Source: Lysinibacillus parviboronicapiens
GTDB taxonomy: Bacteria > Bacillota > Bacilli > Bacillales_A > Planococcaceae
Assembly (NCBI RefSeq): GCF_003049575.1
Contig: NZ_PYWI01000005.1
Span: 104,205 to 168,204 of the forward strand
DNA length: 64,000 nucleotides
Direction: 5' to 3'
Positions 34,319-47,247 of this stretch are shown in pieces. Below the pieces are notes generated by a model, which was given only the letters and a program-made list of their open reading frames with translations, was not told where the DNA came from and did no database searches. A program made the position numbers and the translations under genes. Numbering within the stretch: the stretch's first letter is position 1; each line of letters opens with the position of its first letter.

Positions 34319-35628
34319 GCAAATGGAAAAATGGTGAAAAGTGGACGAATTGGGCTGGCAATATCATTTCTTACCCAAGCGAGATGTATTTACCTCGTTC
34401 TATCGAAGAGGTGGTAAACGTGGTAAGTCATGCGCGAGATACGACAAAAACAATACGTGTAACAGGGGCGGCTCATTCTTTTAGCGCTGTTGCGATGCCG
34501 GAGCATATTGCACTTTCTTTACATAACATGCGCGGTCTAATAGCTGTCAACTCAGAAAAGCAAGAGGCAACATTTTGGGCTGGAACTTATTTATATGAAA
34601 TGGGACCACTGCTTGCAAAACATGGCTTTGCATTAATGAATATGGGCGATATTCAAGAGCAAACAATTGCCGGTGCGATATCTACTGGTACACACGGAAC
34701 AGGTGTTACGCTAGGTTCTTTATCGTCCACTGTAACGGCATGGGGCTTTGTAGATGGCACTGGTACTTACAGAGAGCACCTAAGGGGAACAGATGCATTA
34801 TCTGAGGCAATTCACGTATCACTAGGGATGCTGGGTGTACTTGTAAAAGTAACGATGCAAGTGATGCCTCTTTATAGCTTACATTATGTCGGAACACGGG
34901 AGACATTCACGAAAGGACTTGCGACATATCGTGAGGATATTCGCCAGCATCGGCATGTGGAGTGGTTTTATTTCCCTAGTAGTGAAACGATTCAGGTAAA
35001 GCGTATGAATGCCATGGCACCTGTCTATCAAAGTGAATGGAGTAAGCGTGTGGAAACATTAAAGCTTCAAATAGTTGAAAATGGTGCGTTCTTTGCTATT
35101 TCAGAGCTGTGCAAATGGAAGCCATCATTAAGTGGTGCGATGAGTAGATTGGCTGCAGCAAATGTTATTGAGGGTGAAAAAGTTGGGATAAGCTATGAAA
35201 TTTATCCTTCGCCACGTAGTGTAAAGTTCCAAGAAAGTGAATACGCCATTCCCTTAACACAATTTGAAGCATGTATGGAAGAAATTCATGAGACATTTAA
35301 AAAAGGTCATCTAAACTTCCATTTTCCATTAGAATGTCGCACAACTGCGGGTGAAGCGGGATATTTAAGTCCAACACAAGGGCAAGAATCGGCTTTTATC
35401 GCATTCCACATGTATAAAGGAATGTCAGAAGAGCCTTATTTTAAATGGGTGCATACATTGATGCAAAAATATAAAGGTAGACCGCATTGGGGAAAACAAA
35501 GTCATTTAACAGCTGAACATGTGCATGGCTTGTATCCAGCTATTGATAAGTTCTTAGAAGTCCGAGCCCTGTACGATCCAGATGATGTTTTTTTCACAGG
35601 TTATCTAAAAAAATTATTCGTTTTGTAA
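34306..35628 (+). CDS. FAD-linked D-arabinono-1,4-lactone/L-gulonolactone oxidase family protein
   Basis: A 440-residue FAD-dependent aldonolactone oxidase. The N-terminal FAD_binding_4 domain (about 15-180) has VTGAAHSFSAVAM, where the His is the position of covalent flavin in relatives, and GAISTGTHGTGVTLGSLSS. The C-terminal ALO domain ends in HWGKQSHLTAEHVHGLYPA and YDPDDVFFTGYL. The start overlaps the upstream PLP gene. AGGGGGGAAGGACA precedes ATG 34306. Bacteria do not make ascorbate, so the true substrate is probably another sugar lactone or sugar alcohol. Confidence 0.87.
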   Translation: MFSVGKWKNGEKWTNWAGNIISYPSEMYLPRSIEEVVNVVSHARDTTKTIRVTGAAHSFSAVAMPEHIALSLHNMRGLIAVNSEKQEATFWAGTYLYEMGPLLAKHGFALMNMGDIQEQTIAGAISTGTHGTGVTLGSLSSTVTAWGFVDGTGTYREHLRGTDALSEAIHVSLGMLGVLVKVTMQVMPLYSLHYVGTRETFTKGLATYREDIRQHRHVEWFYFPSSETIQVKRMNAMAPVYQSEWSKRVETLKLQIVENGAFFAISELCKWKPSLSGAMSRLAAANVIEGEKVGISYEIYPSPRSVKFQESEYAIPLTQFEACMEEIHETFKKGHLNFHFPLECRTTAGEAGYLSPTQGQESAFIAFHMYKGMSEEPYFKWVHTLMQKYKGRPHWGKQSHLTAEHVHGLYPAIDKFLEVRALYDPDDVFFTGYLKKLFVL

Positions 35629-35845
35629 AATTTGGTATTTAATTGAAATTAGAAATTTTACGCGCTGAGTAGCAAGATAGTCTAAGAAAATAGCAAAAAT
35701 ATTAGAACGTTTTTCAAATTTAAACTATGTAAATATTGTTTATTATAAAAAAATTTAAATTTGAACGAAATGTCAAAATATTTATCAAAGCGAGATAAAA
35801 GTGATGCTTAATCAGCATGAAAACGATTTCAAATTTTATGGAGTA
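35629..35845. other. AT-rich spacer upstream of ilvD control region
   Basis: No gene or clear terminator; several AT-rich partial palindromes (for example AATTTAAATT near 35751). It runs into the palindrome and promoter listed next. Confidence 0.4.
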
Positions 35846-35869
35846 TTTGAATTGTTTAAACAATTCAAA
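35846..35869. promoter_or_regulatory. 24-bp perfect palindrome upstream of ilvD promoter
   Basis: The arm TTTGAATTGTTT is followed directly by its complement AAACAATTCAAA. It ends eight bases before the -35 of the ilvD promoter. It has partial resemblance to a CodY site (AATTTTCWGAAAATT), and CodY controls ilv genes in Bacillus, but the perfect symmetry and the TTTAAA centre differ from that motif. Another dimeric regulator is possible. Confidence 0.6.
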
Positions 35870-35877
35870 AAATACTG

Positions 35878-35907
35878 TTGACGTGGCCCTCTTATTCGTA
35901 CTATGAT
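35878..35907 (+). promoter_or_regulatory. SigA-type promoter of ilvD
   Basis: TTGACG (35878-35883), 18 bases, TATGAT (35902-35907). It is about 135 bases before ilvD; no T-box or terminator lies between, so initiation is the likely control point. Confidence 0.65.
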
Positions 35908-36046
35908 AACAACAATTTAATACGTTCGTTACAGTAGTTAGTTGCATTTACTGCAATTAACTTACACACAAAAACAAAATAGACAGAACATTTTGTATAT
36001 AGCAACGAACATAGCAATGGATAGCAATAAATGAGGGGCGTTTAAA

Positions 36047-37717
36047 ATGAGAAGTGACATGATTAAAGTAGGCGTAGATCGTGCGCCACATCGAAGTCTT
36101 TTATATGCAACAGGCAAAGTAAAAGCAAAAGATTTAGGCAAACCATTTATTGGGGTTTGTAACTCTTATATCGACATTATTCCAGGTCACGTTCATTTAC
36201 GTACATTTGCTGATGTTGTCAAAGAAGCCATAATCGAAGCGGGCGGAATTCCGTTCGAATTTAATACGATTGGTGTAGATGATGGAATTGCAATGGGACA
36301 TATTGGTATGCGTTATTCCTTACCGAGTCGTGAAATAATCGCAGATTCTGCTGAGACAGTTATTAATGCACACTGGTTTGATGGCGTATTCTACATTCCA
36401 AACTGTGACAAAATCACACCAGGAATGTTAATGGCAGCAGTTCGTACAAACGTACCGTCGATTTTTGTATCAGGCGGTCCAATGGAGGCTGGTACATCTG
36501 CTACAGGAAAACAACTTTCTCTAACATCTGTGTTTGAAGGTGTAGGAGCTCACAAATCAGGCAAAATGACATCAGAAGAGCTGTTAGATATTGAAAACAA
36601 TGCGTGTCCAACATGCGGATCATGTTCAGGAATGTTTACTGCAAATTCCATGAACTGCTTGATGGAAATGCTAGGCGTAGCGCTTCCAGGTAACGGTACA
36701 ATCGTAGCAACATCTGATGAGCGTCATAAGCTTATTAAAGAAGCTGCAAAACAATTAGTCCGTATGATTGAAGAAGACATTAAGCCACGTGACATCATTA
36801 CAAAAGAAGCAATCGATGATGCATTTGCACTTGATATGGCGATGGGCGGTTCTACAAACACTGTGCTTCATACATTAGCAATCGCAAATGAAGCAGAAAT
36901 AGACTATAACATCGAAGATATTAATAAAGTTGCAGAGCGTGTACCATATTTAGCGAAAATTATGCCTGCTTCGGATATTTCAATGGATGATATTAATAAA
37001 GCTGGTGGCGTGAGTGCCATTATAAACGAATTAGTATCCATTCCTGGCGCAATTCATCCAAATCGTCCAACTGTTGCAGGTGTAACGATGGGTGAACTTG
37101 TAAAGGATTATCACATTACTAATGATCAAGTTATTCGTACAAAAGATAACCCGTATAGCCCAGTTGGTGGTTTATCGGTATTATTCGGTAATATCGCACC
37201 AAATGGTTCTGTAATCAAAGTAGGTGCTGTAGATCCTTCTATTAAAGTGTTTAAGGGTGAAGCAATTGTTTTTGATTCACAAGAGGCAGCGCAAGAAAAT
37301 ATTGATAACGGCACAGTAAAGGAAGGCCATGTAGTCGTCATTCGCTATGAAGGACCTAAAGGTGGCCCGGGGATGCCTGAAATGCTTGCACCAACGTCTG
37401 CTATTCAAGGTCGTGGTTTAGGAACTAAGGTTGCATTGATTACCGACGGACGTTTCTCAGGTGCATCTCGCGGTATTTCAATTGGTCATATTTCACCAGA
37501 AGCAGCAGAGGGCGGTCCAATCGCTTTAGTGGAGAATGGTGACATCATTACAATTGATCTACCAAATCGCACGATTAACTTAGAAGTTTCAGAGGAAGTA
37601 TTAGCTGAACGTCTTGAAAAATTGCCAGTATTTGAACCAAAAATCAAACGTGGCTGGTTAGCAAGATATTCGAAATTAGTCACAAGCGCCTCGACAGGTG
37701 GCGTCATGAAGATTTAA
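36047..37717 (+). CDS. ilvD: Dihydroxy-acid dehydratase
   Basis: Dehydrates 2,3-dihydroxy-isovalerate and its homologue to the 2-keto acids of valine and isoleucine. The 556-residue protein has the iron-sulfur cysteines in [13 protein letters not shown] and [19 protein letters not shown], and the C-terminal [11 protein letters not shown] and [11 protein letters not shown] motifs. GAGGGGCG precedes the ATG. It is separated from ilvB by a T-box leader, so its expression may be set by its own promoter and palindrome rather than by tRNA. Confidence 0.97.
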   Translation: MRSDMIKVGVDRAPHRSLLYATGKVKAKDLGKPFIGVCNSYIDIIPGHVHLRTFADVVKEAIIEAGGIPFEFNTIGVDDGIAMGHIGMRYSLPSREIIADSAETVINAHWFDGVFYIPNCDKITPGMLMAAVRTNVPSIFVSGGPMEAGTSATGKQLSLTSVFEGVGAHKSGKMTSEELLDIENNACPTCGSCSGMFTANSMNCLMEMLGVALPGNGTIVATSDERHKLIKEAAKQLVRMIEEDIKPRDIITKEAIDDAFALDMAMGGSTNTVLHTLAIANEAEIDYNIEDINKVAERVPYLAKIMPASDISMDDINKAGGVSAIINELVSIPGAIHPNRPTVAGVTMGELVKDYHITNDQVIRTKDNPYSPVGGLSVLFGNIAPNGSVIKVGAVDPSIKVFKGEAIVFDSQEAAQENIDNGTVKEGHVVVIRYEGPKGGPGMPEMLAPTSAIQGRGLGTKVALITDGRFSGASRGISIGHISPEAAEGGPIALVENGDIITIDLPNRTINLEVSEEVLAERLEKLPVFEPKIKRGWLARYSKLVTSASTGGVMKI

Positions 37718-37735
37718 AAATATATATGTAAAAAC

Positions 37736-38072
37736 GTTGATGAGGTTAAAGGGTTTAGAGCCTTGTATCTACCAGAGAGCCGGTCGTGCTGGAAGCCGGC
37801 GATACAACTAAATCCGACATCCCCTCGGAGTGAGCTATTAAACGCGTGTTCGCCATTAGATAGCTCCGGGCATAATCGAAGTGCTCGTTATTAATGAATA
37901 AATGGTTTATGACACCGTATTGGATGTAAGTTTACTTGCATGGGTTCATAAATGCTTTCTTTTATTCGCGAGGTAGCAATTTTATTGCTATAAACAAGGG
38001 TGGTACCATGAAAAGTCTTTTTCATCCCTACGTAAGGTAGTTCTTTGCGTGTGGAGAAAAGGGCTTTTTATT
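37736..38072 (+). promoter_or_regulatory. T-box leader of the ilvB-leuD operon
   Basis: The antiterminator core ACAAGGGTGGTACCATG lies at about 37995-38011, followed by a terminator stem (AAAAGTCTTTTTCATCCC with partner GTGTGGAGAAAAGGGCTTTTT, to 38072). Upstream, 37745-37930 holds the long stem I. In Bacillus such leaders before ilvB sense tRNA-Leu (CUC); CTC occurs at 37824-37826 and ATC at 37819-37821 in the plausible specifier region, so Leu or Ile cannot be decided by eye. Confidence 0.92.
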
Positions 38073-38133
38073 ATTTTTCACGATATTAAAATAGTTTTTC
38101 GCTATTTTAACTACTTGAAGGAGGCTTATTTTG

Positions 38134-39912
38134 ATGAGTGCGAATGTTTCTATCAATGAAAAAGAAGAATTAGTAACAACAGCAGAAGCAGAAGCTGAAG
38201 CTAAAAAAACTTTTCAACCGAAAGATGGTGCAGACGTTTTAGTACAGTCGTTGCATGATCAGGGTGTCGAGATTATTTTTGGCTATCCTGGTGGTGCAGT
38301 ACTTCAAATTTATGATGCGATGTACAAAAATCCAATTCGCCATATTTTAACAAGACATGAACAAGGCGCAATTCATGCAGCAGAAGGGTATGCGCGTGTA
38401 TCCAATAAACCAGGTGTTGTGATTGCCACAAGTGGACCTGGAGCCACGAACTTGGTAACTGGTATTGCCGATGCGATGATTGATTCCATTCCACTTGTTA
38501 TTTTCACAGGTCAAGTGGCCACTTCAGTTATTGGTACCGATGCCTTTCAAGAAGCTGACATTATGGGGATTACGACACCAATTACCAAACACAACTATCA
38601 AGTGCAAGATGTAAATGACATTCCACGTATCGTCCAAGAAGCATTCCATATTGCGAATACAGGACGGAAAGGTCCGGTAGTTGTTGACTTCCCGAAAAAT
38701 GTCTCTCAAATGCTATTTGATGTGGAAAACCCACCTAAAGCACCGGAAGAAATTTATTTACCTGGCTACCAACCAACTTACAAACCGAATTATTTGCAAG
38801 TTCAAAAGGCAATTCAAGCAATTTCTTTAGCAAAGAAGCCGGTTATCTTAGCTGGGGCAGGTGTACTTTTTGCTGATGCCCGTGAAGAATTAACGACTTT
38901 TGCTGAAAAATATCGTATCCCGGTAACCAATACATTACTGGGTCTTGGATCATTCCACGGGGAGCATGAATTATTTATCGGTATGGCAGGCATGCATGGT
39001 ACAGCGACGGCTAATATTGCTATTACAAAATCGGATTTACTCCTAAATATTGGTGCGCGTTTTGATGATCGTTTAACGGGTAACTTAGCAACATTTGCGC
39101 CAAATGCAACGATTATCCACATCGATATCGACCCTGCTGAAATTGGCAAAAACGTTCCGACAGATATTCCAATCGTAGCTGATGCCAAGGAAGCATTAAA
39201 ATCATTATTGAAAAAAGATTTTGAAGGACCAGATACAGCTGATTGGTTGAACTTATTAGAAAATCATGCCAACGAAAATCCACTTTGGTATTCCAAAGCA
39301 GCAAGTGATACAGAAGTGTTACCGCAAGAAGCACTAGAGCTTGTGCATCGAATTACGGAAGGTGAAGCGATTGTTACAACAGACGTTGGTCAGCACCAAA
39401 TGTGGGCTGCTCAATATTATCGCTTAAACAATGATCATGGATGGGTAACGTCTGGTGGACTAGGTACGATGGGCTTCGGCTTCCCAGCTGCAATTGGCGC
39501 CCAATTTGCGAAGCCAGACAAAAAAGTTGTTGCAATTGTAGGAGATGCAGGTTTCCAAATGACTGCGCAAGAACTCTCGCTATTAAAAGAATTCAACTTA
39601 CCAGTAAAAATTGTGATTTTAAATAACAGTTGCCTAGGGATGGTACGTCAGTGGCAAGAAACCTTCTATGAGGAACGTTATTCATCTTCACTTATGCCGA
39701 TTCAACCGGATTTTGTGAAGTTAGCGGATGCATATGGCATTAAAGGCTATCTTATTAACACAATTGACGAAGCAGAAAGTATCTTCCGTGAAGCTCTTCT
39801 TTCTGATGAGCCAGCATTAATCGATTGTCGCGTAAAACAGCTTGAGTGCGTCTATCCAATGGTTGCACCAGGCAAAGGCTTACATGAAATGATTGGGGTG
39901 AAAAAGAAGTGA
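38134..39912 (+). CDS. ilvB: Acetolactate synthase, large subunit
   Basis: Thiamine-diphosphate enzyme starting valine, leucine and isoleucine synthesis. The 592-residue protein has the catalytic Glu region [19 protein letters not shown], the middle FAD-binding domain and the C-terminal ThDP motif [27 protein letters not shown] lies nine bases before ATG 38134. It overlaps ilvN by four bases. Its N-terminus carries an Ala/Glu-rich extension (about 25 residues) before the conserved core. Confidence 0.97.
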   Translation: MSANVSINEKEELVTTAEAEAEAKKTFQPKDGADVLVQSLHDQGVEIIFGYPGGAVLQIYDAMYKNPIRHILTRHEQGAIHAAEGYARVSNKPGVVIATSGPGATNLVTGIADAMIDSIPLVIFTGQVATSVIGTDAFQEADIMGITTPITKHNYQVQDVNDIPRIVQEAFHIANTGRKGPVVVDFPKNVSQMLFDVENPPKAPEEIYLPGYQPTYKPNYLQVQKAIQAISLAKKPVILAGAGVLFADAREELTTFAEKYRIPVTNTLLGLGSFHGEHELFIGMAGMHGTATANIAITKSDLLLNIGARFDDRLTGNLATFAPNATIIHIDIDPAEIGKNVPTDIPIVADAKEALKSLLKKDFEGPDTADWLNLLENHANENPLWYSKAASDTEVLPQEALELVHRITEGEAIVTTDVGQHQMWAAQYYRLNNDHGWVTSGGLGTMGFGFPAAIGAQFAKPDKKVVAIVGDAGFQMTAQELSLLKEFNLPVKIVILNNSCLGMVRQWQETFYEERYSSSLMPIQPDFVKLADAYGIKGYLINTIDEAESIFREALLSDEPALIDCRVKQLECVYPMVAPGKGLHEMIGVKKK

Positions 39913-40424
39913 AACGAGTAATTACAGTAACGGTGATTAACCAAAGCGGTGTACTAAATCGTGTAACGGGCTTACTTATGAAACGTCAATTCAATATTGA
40001 ATCGATTACAGTTGGTCATACTGAACAGCCAAACTTCTCAAAAATGACATTTGTTGTACATGTAGAAGACGAAAGCAAAATTGAACAACTTGTCAAGCAA
40101 TTATCGAAGCAAATTGACGTGTTAAAGGTTAATGACATTACAGATAAAGCCATCGTGCTTCGTGAGCTTGCACTTGTGAAGGTTATTTCACCACCAAATT
40201 TACGACTTGAAATGAACTCGATTGTTGAGCCGTTCCGACCACAAATAATTGATACAGCGAAAAACGTTGTTACCTATCAAGTGGTAGGGCATCCTGAAAA
40301 AATTGATGCTTTCATCGAGTTAATTCGCCCATATGGCATTAAAGAGTTAACACGTACGGGTGCCACAGCATCGGTTCGTGAAACACAAAAAATTACGCAT
40401 ACGCAGCTCTCTATTTTAAAATAG
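39909..40424 (+). CDS. ilvN: Acetolactate synthase, small regulatory subunit
   Basis: ACT-domain subunit that activates IlvB and carries valine feedback inhibition. The 171-residue protein begins [20 protein letters not shown] (ACT domain, about residues 3-75) and ends with the small-subunit C-terminal domain. GTG start overlapping the ilvB stop. Confidence 0.95.
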   Translation: MKRVITVTVINQSGVLNRVTGLLMKRQFNIESITVGHTEQPNFSKMTFVVHVEDESKIEQLVKQLSKQIDVLKVNDITDKAIVLRELALVKVISPPNLRLEMNSIVEPFRPQIIDTAKNVVTYQVVGHPEKIDAFIELIRPYGIKELTRTGATASVRETQKITHTQLSILK

Positions 40425-40440
40425 TTTGCATATAAAATGA

Positions 40441-43087
<2,647 letters not shown>

Positions 43088-43110
43088 TTGTACTTGTTTT
43101 ACAAAACAAA

Positions 43111-43147
43111 AAGGTCTCTCATCTGCAAAAAGTAGGTGAGAGTCTTT
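43111..43147 (+). terminator. Hairpin between leuA and leuB
   Basis: CTCTCATCT pairs with AGGTGAGAG (one G-T pair) in the 118-base gap, followed by only a short T run. It may attenuate transcription or stabilise the upstream mRNA end within the operon. Confidence 0.5.
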
Positions 43148-43205
43148 ACTAAAATAGCGTAACCTTGATAGGCACTTACACTATATAAAGAAAGGTGTTT
43201 TTACG

Positions 43206-44306
43206 ATGGAGAAAAAAATTACAGTACTTCCTGGTGACGGAATTGGACCAGAGGTTGTGGCTTCTGCTGTACGTGTATTACAAGTAATTGGCAAGCGTTT
43301 CAACCATACATTCCATTTAGGCTATGCAACAATCGGAGGCGCTGCCATCGACCAACACAATAACCCACTACCAGATGAAACAATTGAAATGTGTGAAGGA
43401 AGTGATGCCATTTTGCTTGGGGCTGTAGGTGGTCCAAAATGGGATAATAACCCACCTGAGTTACGCCCTGAAAAAGGATTATTACGTATTCGCAAGTACT
43501 TTGATTTATTCGCAAATTTACGTCCAGTAAAGGCGTTCCCGAGTTTACTAGATGCTTCACCATTGAAACGTGAAGTAGCCGAAAACGTAGATTTAATGAT
43601 CGTACGTGAACTAACAGGCGGCGTATACTTCGGGGAACCACGTATGCGTACTGAAAATGGCGCAATTGATACAACAGTTTATTCAACAGCAGAAGTTGAA
43701 CGTATTGTTGAAAATGCCTTTGAATTAGCACGTTTACGTGGAGGCAAATTATGCTCTGTCGATAAAGCAAACGTACTTGAAACAAGTCGCTTATGGCGTG
43801 AAGTTGTAGAAGCGAAGAAAAAAGAATATCCGGATGTGCAAGTAGAGCATAACTTAGTGGATTCTGTGGCTATGAAATTGATTACAAATCCAGGTCACTA
43901 TGATGTTGTTGTCACTGAAAATATGTTTGGAGATATTTTAAGTGATGAAGCTTCCGTTATTACAGGTTCACTTGGCGTATTACCATCAGCTTCCATCCGT
44001 GGTGATAATTTTGGACTATACGAACCTGTTCATGGTTCAGCACCTGAGATTGCTGGCCAAGGCGTAGCAAACCCAGCCGCAACAATTCTTTCTGTGGCTA
44101 TGATGCTACAATACTCATTTGGTCTAATAGAGGAAGCAGCAGAAATCGAACGAGCAGTAAGTGCTGTATTTGATGATGGATATTTCACTGCGGACCTTGC
44201 ACGTGACGGTGGTCGCACGTTATCTACCAATGAATGGACAGATAAGGTGATTAATGAGATTGATACTAGCTTTGTATCAGAAAGTATTATGACAACATAC
44301 ATTTAA
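43206..44306 (+). CDS. leuB: 3-isopropylmalate dehydrogenase
   Basis: NAD-dependent oxidative decarboxylation in leucine synthesis. The 366-residue protein begins ITVLPGDGIGPEVVASAVRV and carries ENMFGDILSDEASVITGSLG and EPVHGSAPEIAGQG, the substrate and cofactor motifs. AAAGGTG precedes the ATG. Confidence 0.97.
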   Translation: MEKKITVLPGDGIGPEVVASAVRVLQVIGKRFNHTFHLGYATIGGAAIDQHNNPLPDETIEMCEGSDAILLGAVGGPKWDNNPPELRPEKGLLRIRKYFDLFANLRPVKAFPSLLDASPLKREVAENVDLMIVRELTGGVYFGEPRMRTENGAIDTTVYSTAEVERIVENAFELARLRGGKLCSVDKANVLETSRLWREVVEAKKKEYPDVQVEHNLVDSVAMKLITNPGHYDVVVTENMFGDILSDEASVITGSLGVLPSASIRGDNFGLYEPVHGSAPEIAGQGVANPAATILSVAMMLQYSFGLIEEAAEIERAVSAVFDDGYFTADLARDGGRTLSTNEWTDKVINEIDTSFVSESIMTTYI

Positions 44307-44322
44307 GAAATAGGTGAAGACA

Positions 44323-45732
44323 ATGGGCAAAAATATAATTGAAAAGATTTGGGATAAACATGTTGTTTATCAGGAAGAGGGCAAACCGGACCTGTTATAT
44401 ATTGATCTTCATTTAATTCATGAAGTAACTTCTCCGCAAGCTTTCGAAGGTCTACGCATGAACGGTCGTAAAGTGCGTCGTCCTGATTTAAGCTTTGCAA
44501 CGATGGATCACAATGTACCTACAAAAAATTTACCAACTATCAATGATCCGATTGCACGCAACCAAATTGAGACATTAGCAAAAAATGCTGCTGAATTTGG
44601 TATTGAGCTTGCAGGTATGGGGCACCCCGACCAAGGGATTGTACACGTCATTGGACCAGAGCTAGGGTTAACACAGCCTGGTAAAACAATTGTTTGCGGT
44701 GATTCCCATACTTCTACTCATGGTGCTTTTGGTGCCATCGCATTCGGTATTGGTACATCAGAGGTAGAACATGTAATGTCTACACAAACATTGTGGCAAA
44801 ACAAGCCGAAAACGATGGAAATTCGTGTAGAAGGAGAGCTACCTGTGGGCGTTGCTGCAAAAGATATTATTTTAGCGATTATCTCTAAATTTGGCATCGG
44901 CGTTGGCACAGGCTATATTGTGGAGTTCACTGGAGAGGCAATCCACAAACTATCAATGGAAGAACGTATGACAATTTGTAACATGTCCATTGAAGCAGGG
45001 GCAAAGGCAGGCCTTGTGTCGCCTGACCAAATTACCGTTGACTACATTCGAGGTCGTCGCTATGCACCACAGGGCGAGAAATTTGAAGAAGCATCCACTT
45101 ACTGGTTAAGTCTAGCATCTGATGTCGACGCAACGTATGATGAAGTGCGCATTATCAAAGCTGAAGAAATCGAGCCAATTATCACGTGGGGAACAAACCC
45201 TTCGATGGGCTCAGGTGTTTCTAAAAATGTGCCAATGCAAGCAGATTATCAGGATGAGTCGGATCAGGCTGCACTTCGCAAAGCACTTGCTTATATGGGC
45301 TTAGAAGAAGGGCAACCACTAACTTCAATCGATATCCAACACGTATTTATTGGTTCATGCACAAACTCACGTTTAAGTGATTTACGTGCAGCAGCAAGTA
45401 TCATTCAAGGACGAAAAGTACATGGAAATGTAACAGCCATCGTTGTACCGGGATCTCATTCAACGAAAAAGCAAGCAGAGGCGGAAGGATTAGATAAAAT
45501 CTTTACAGAAGCTGGTTTTGAATGGCGTGAATCAGGCTGTTCAATGTGCTTAGCCATGAATGATGATGTTGTACCTGCCGGTGAACGCTGTGCATCAACA
45601 TCAAACCGTAACTTCGAAGGACGTCAAGGTACAGGTGCGAGAACACATTTAGTATCACCACAGATGGCAGCGGCTGCAGCGATTGCGGGTCATTTCGTGG
45701 ATGTACGCGAATTCGTAAAGGAAACGGTGTAA
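44323..45732 (+). CDS. leuC: 3-isopropylmalate dehydratase, large subunit
   Basis: Iron-sulfur isomerase subunit, 469 residues. It has [36 protein letters not shown] (cluster Cys) and [12 protein letters not shown] (the other two Cys). ATG 44323 follows AGGTGAAGAC. Confidence 0.97.
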   Translation: MGKNIIEKIWDKHVVYQEEGKPDLLYIDLHLIHEVTSPQAFEGLRMNGRKVRRPDLSFATMDHNVPTKNLPTINDPIARNQIETLAKNAAEFGIELAGMGHPDQGIVHVIGPELGLTQPGKTIVCGDSHTSTHGAFGAIAFGIGTSEVEHVMSTQTLWQNKPKTMEIRVEGELPVGVAAKDIILAIISKFGIGVGTGYIVEFTGEAIHKLSMEERMTICNMSIEAGAKAGLVSPDQITVDYIRGRRYAPQGEKFEEASTYWLSLASDVDATYDEVRIIKAEEIEPIITWGTNPSMGSGVSKNVPMQADYQDESDQAALRKALAYMGLEEGQPLTSIDIQHVFIGSCTNSRLSDLRAAASIIQGRKVHGNVTAIVVPGSHSTKKQAEAEGLDKIFTEAGFEWRESGCSMCLAMNDDVVPAGERCASTSNRNFEGRQGTGARTHLVSPQMAAAAAIAGHFVDVREFVKETV

Positions 45733-45762
45733 GGGCCATTCACACGGAAAGGATGATTGAAA

Positions 45763-46353
45763 ATGGAACCAATTAATATCGTAACTAGTGTCATTACACC
45801 ACTAGATCGTAAAAATGTAGATACAGACCAAATTATTTCAAAAGAGTTTTTAAAGCGGATTGAGCGCACAGGTTTTGGTCAGTTTTTATTTTACCACTGG
45901 CGCTTCGATGCACAAGGAAATGAAAACAAAGACTTCGTATTAAATCAACCACAATTTAAAGACTCTAAAATATTAGTGGCGCAAGATAACTTTGGCTGTG
46001 GTTCTTCTCGTGAACATGCACCATGGGCCATCTTAGACTATGGATTTAATGTAGTCATTGCACCATCATTTGCAGATATTTTTCATAATAACTGCTTCAA
46101 AAATGGCATATTGCCTATCAAACTAACAGAAGCACAGTGTGATGAAATATTAGCAAAAGGTTTAGCAAAACCTTATAGCATGGCAGTAAATCTCGCAGCA
46201 CAAACAGTAACAGGCGAAGATGGTCAGGTTTATAGCTTTAACATCGATTCTTATTATAAAGAAACGTTATTGAATGGCTGGGATGAAATTGCTCTAACTA
46301 TTAAATATGAAGCACAAATTGCTGCATATGAAGCACAACGTGTAGCGTACTAA
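45763..46353 (+). CDS. leuD: 3-isopropylmalate dehydratase, small subunit
   Basis: Partner of LeuC, 196 residues, with the active-site loop FGCGSSREHAPWAILDYGF. ATG 45763 is preceded by GGAAAGGATG; the TTG six bases earlier is less likely. It ends the operon and is followed by a terminator. Confidence 0.96.
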   Translation: MEPINIVTSVITPLDRKNVDTDQIISKEFLKRIERTGFGQFLFYHWRFDAQGNENKDFVLNQPQFKDSKILVAQDNFGCGSSREHAPWAILDYGFNVVIAPSFADIFHNNCFKNGILPIKLTEAQCDEILAKGLAKPYSMAVNLAAQTVTGEDGQVYSFNIDSYYKETLLNGWDEIALTIKYEAQIAAYEAQRVAY

Positions 46354-46359
46354 TAGCAA

Positions 46360-46404
46360 AGGGAGTCGTCTCAGGAAACATTTGAGATGGCTTCTTTCTT
46401 TGTT
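46360..46404 (+). terminator. Terminator of the leu operon
   Basis: GGGAGTCGTCTCA pairs with TGAGATGGCTTCTTT; a second small hairpin (ACAATCT-ataa-AGATTGT, then GCGC and seven Ts) follows at 46413-46441. The first closely resembles the hairpin at 12723. Confidence 0.8.
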
Positions 46405-46493
46405 AGAAAGTGTACAATCTATAAAGATTGTGCGCTTTTTTTAGTACTCAATTCATAAAAATAAGCTTATTATATACGTAAAGGAGGAGAGAA

Positions 46494-47144
46494 ATGGATA
46501 CATTATTACAAGAAATAACAACTTGGCTCAAAACAATGGATGAACGGATAGTTATTGGCATTTCAGGACTTGGTGCAGCTGGGAAAACAACATTTGCCAA
46601 TAGGCTCGTAGACCAACTAAATCAACAACAAGTGAATTACATGAATACAGATCCTTATATTGTTAGTTCAAACATAAGAAATCAAGCAATAATCGACTAT
46701 ACATACCAAAATGAAAATCATCGTTATAAAATGACAGCTTGCCATCCATCCGCGCATCATTTACCTTCTTTAGAAAGAGATATTCGGATGCTTAGAGATG
46801 GTTTAAATCTATATACAATCGATACACATTATATGAAAAGCGAGTTACTTTCGTCACAAAAAAGCGTATCGATTGTAGAAGGGATGAGTGTTGCATTTGT
46901 GAATCCAGCTTTATTTGATTTGAAAATTTATTTCTATACCGATGGTGAAACAGAATTTATGAGAAGATCGAGTCGTGATATTGTTGAAAGGGGAATGGAT
47001 ATTAATTATTTAAGGCAGTCACACGAAGAACGTCGTATTCAGTATGAGGTCTTTATGCAGCCATACAGCCAGCATTTTGATATTATTATAAAAACTTCAG
47101 ATGAAGCAATCACTCTAGAAAAAAATAAATTTACATTTAAATAA
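46494..47144 (+). CDS. Uridine kinase-like P-loop protein
   Basis: A 216-residue P-loop NTPase of the phosphoribulokinase/uridine kinase family. Walker A is GISGLGAAGKTTFAN (about residues 23-37); the Asp in MNTDPYIV fits the phosphoryl-acceptor base, and IVEGMSVAFVNPALFDLKIY matches the Walker-B-like strand. AAAGGAGGAG precedes the ATG. Real uridine kinases have a DDFY motif that differs here, so the acceptor may be another small molecule. Confidence 0.75.
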   Translation: MDTLLQEITTWLKTMDERIVIGISGLGAAGKTTFANRLVDQLNQQQVNYMNTDPYIVSSNIRNQAIIDYTYQNENHRYKMTACHPSAHHLPSLERDIRMLRDGLNLYTIDTHYMKSELLSSQKSVSIVEGMSVAFVNPALFDLKIYFYTDGETEFMRRSSRDIVERGMDINYLRQSHEERRIQYEVFMQPYSQHFDIIIKTSDEAITLEKNKFTFK

Positions 47145-47247
47145 TCATATGTTTATTATACTTTGGCTTACTGGTTGAACAACGTAAGTATTTTTAGACC
47201 GTTGCTTATCAAGATGCTTACAAACTTTCGAGGAAAGAGGTAGAAAT

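Noticed and set aside
35720..35947. 75-residue minus-strand frame over the ilvD control region
   Set aside because: It covers the palindrome and promoter, has no ribosome site and is low-complexity AT-rich sequence.
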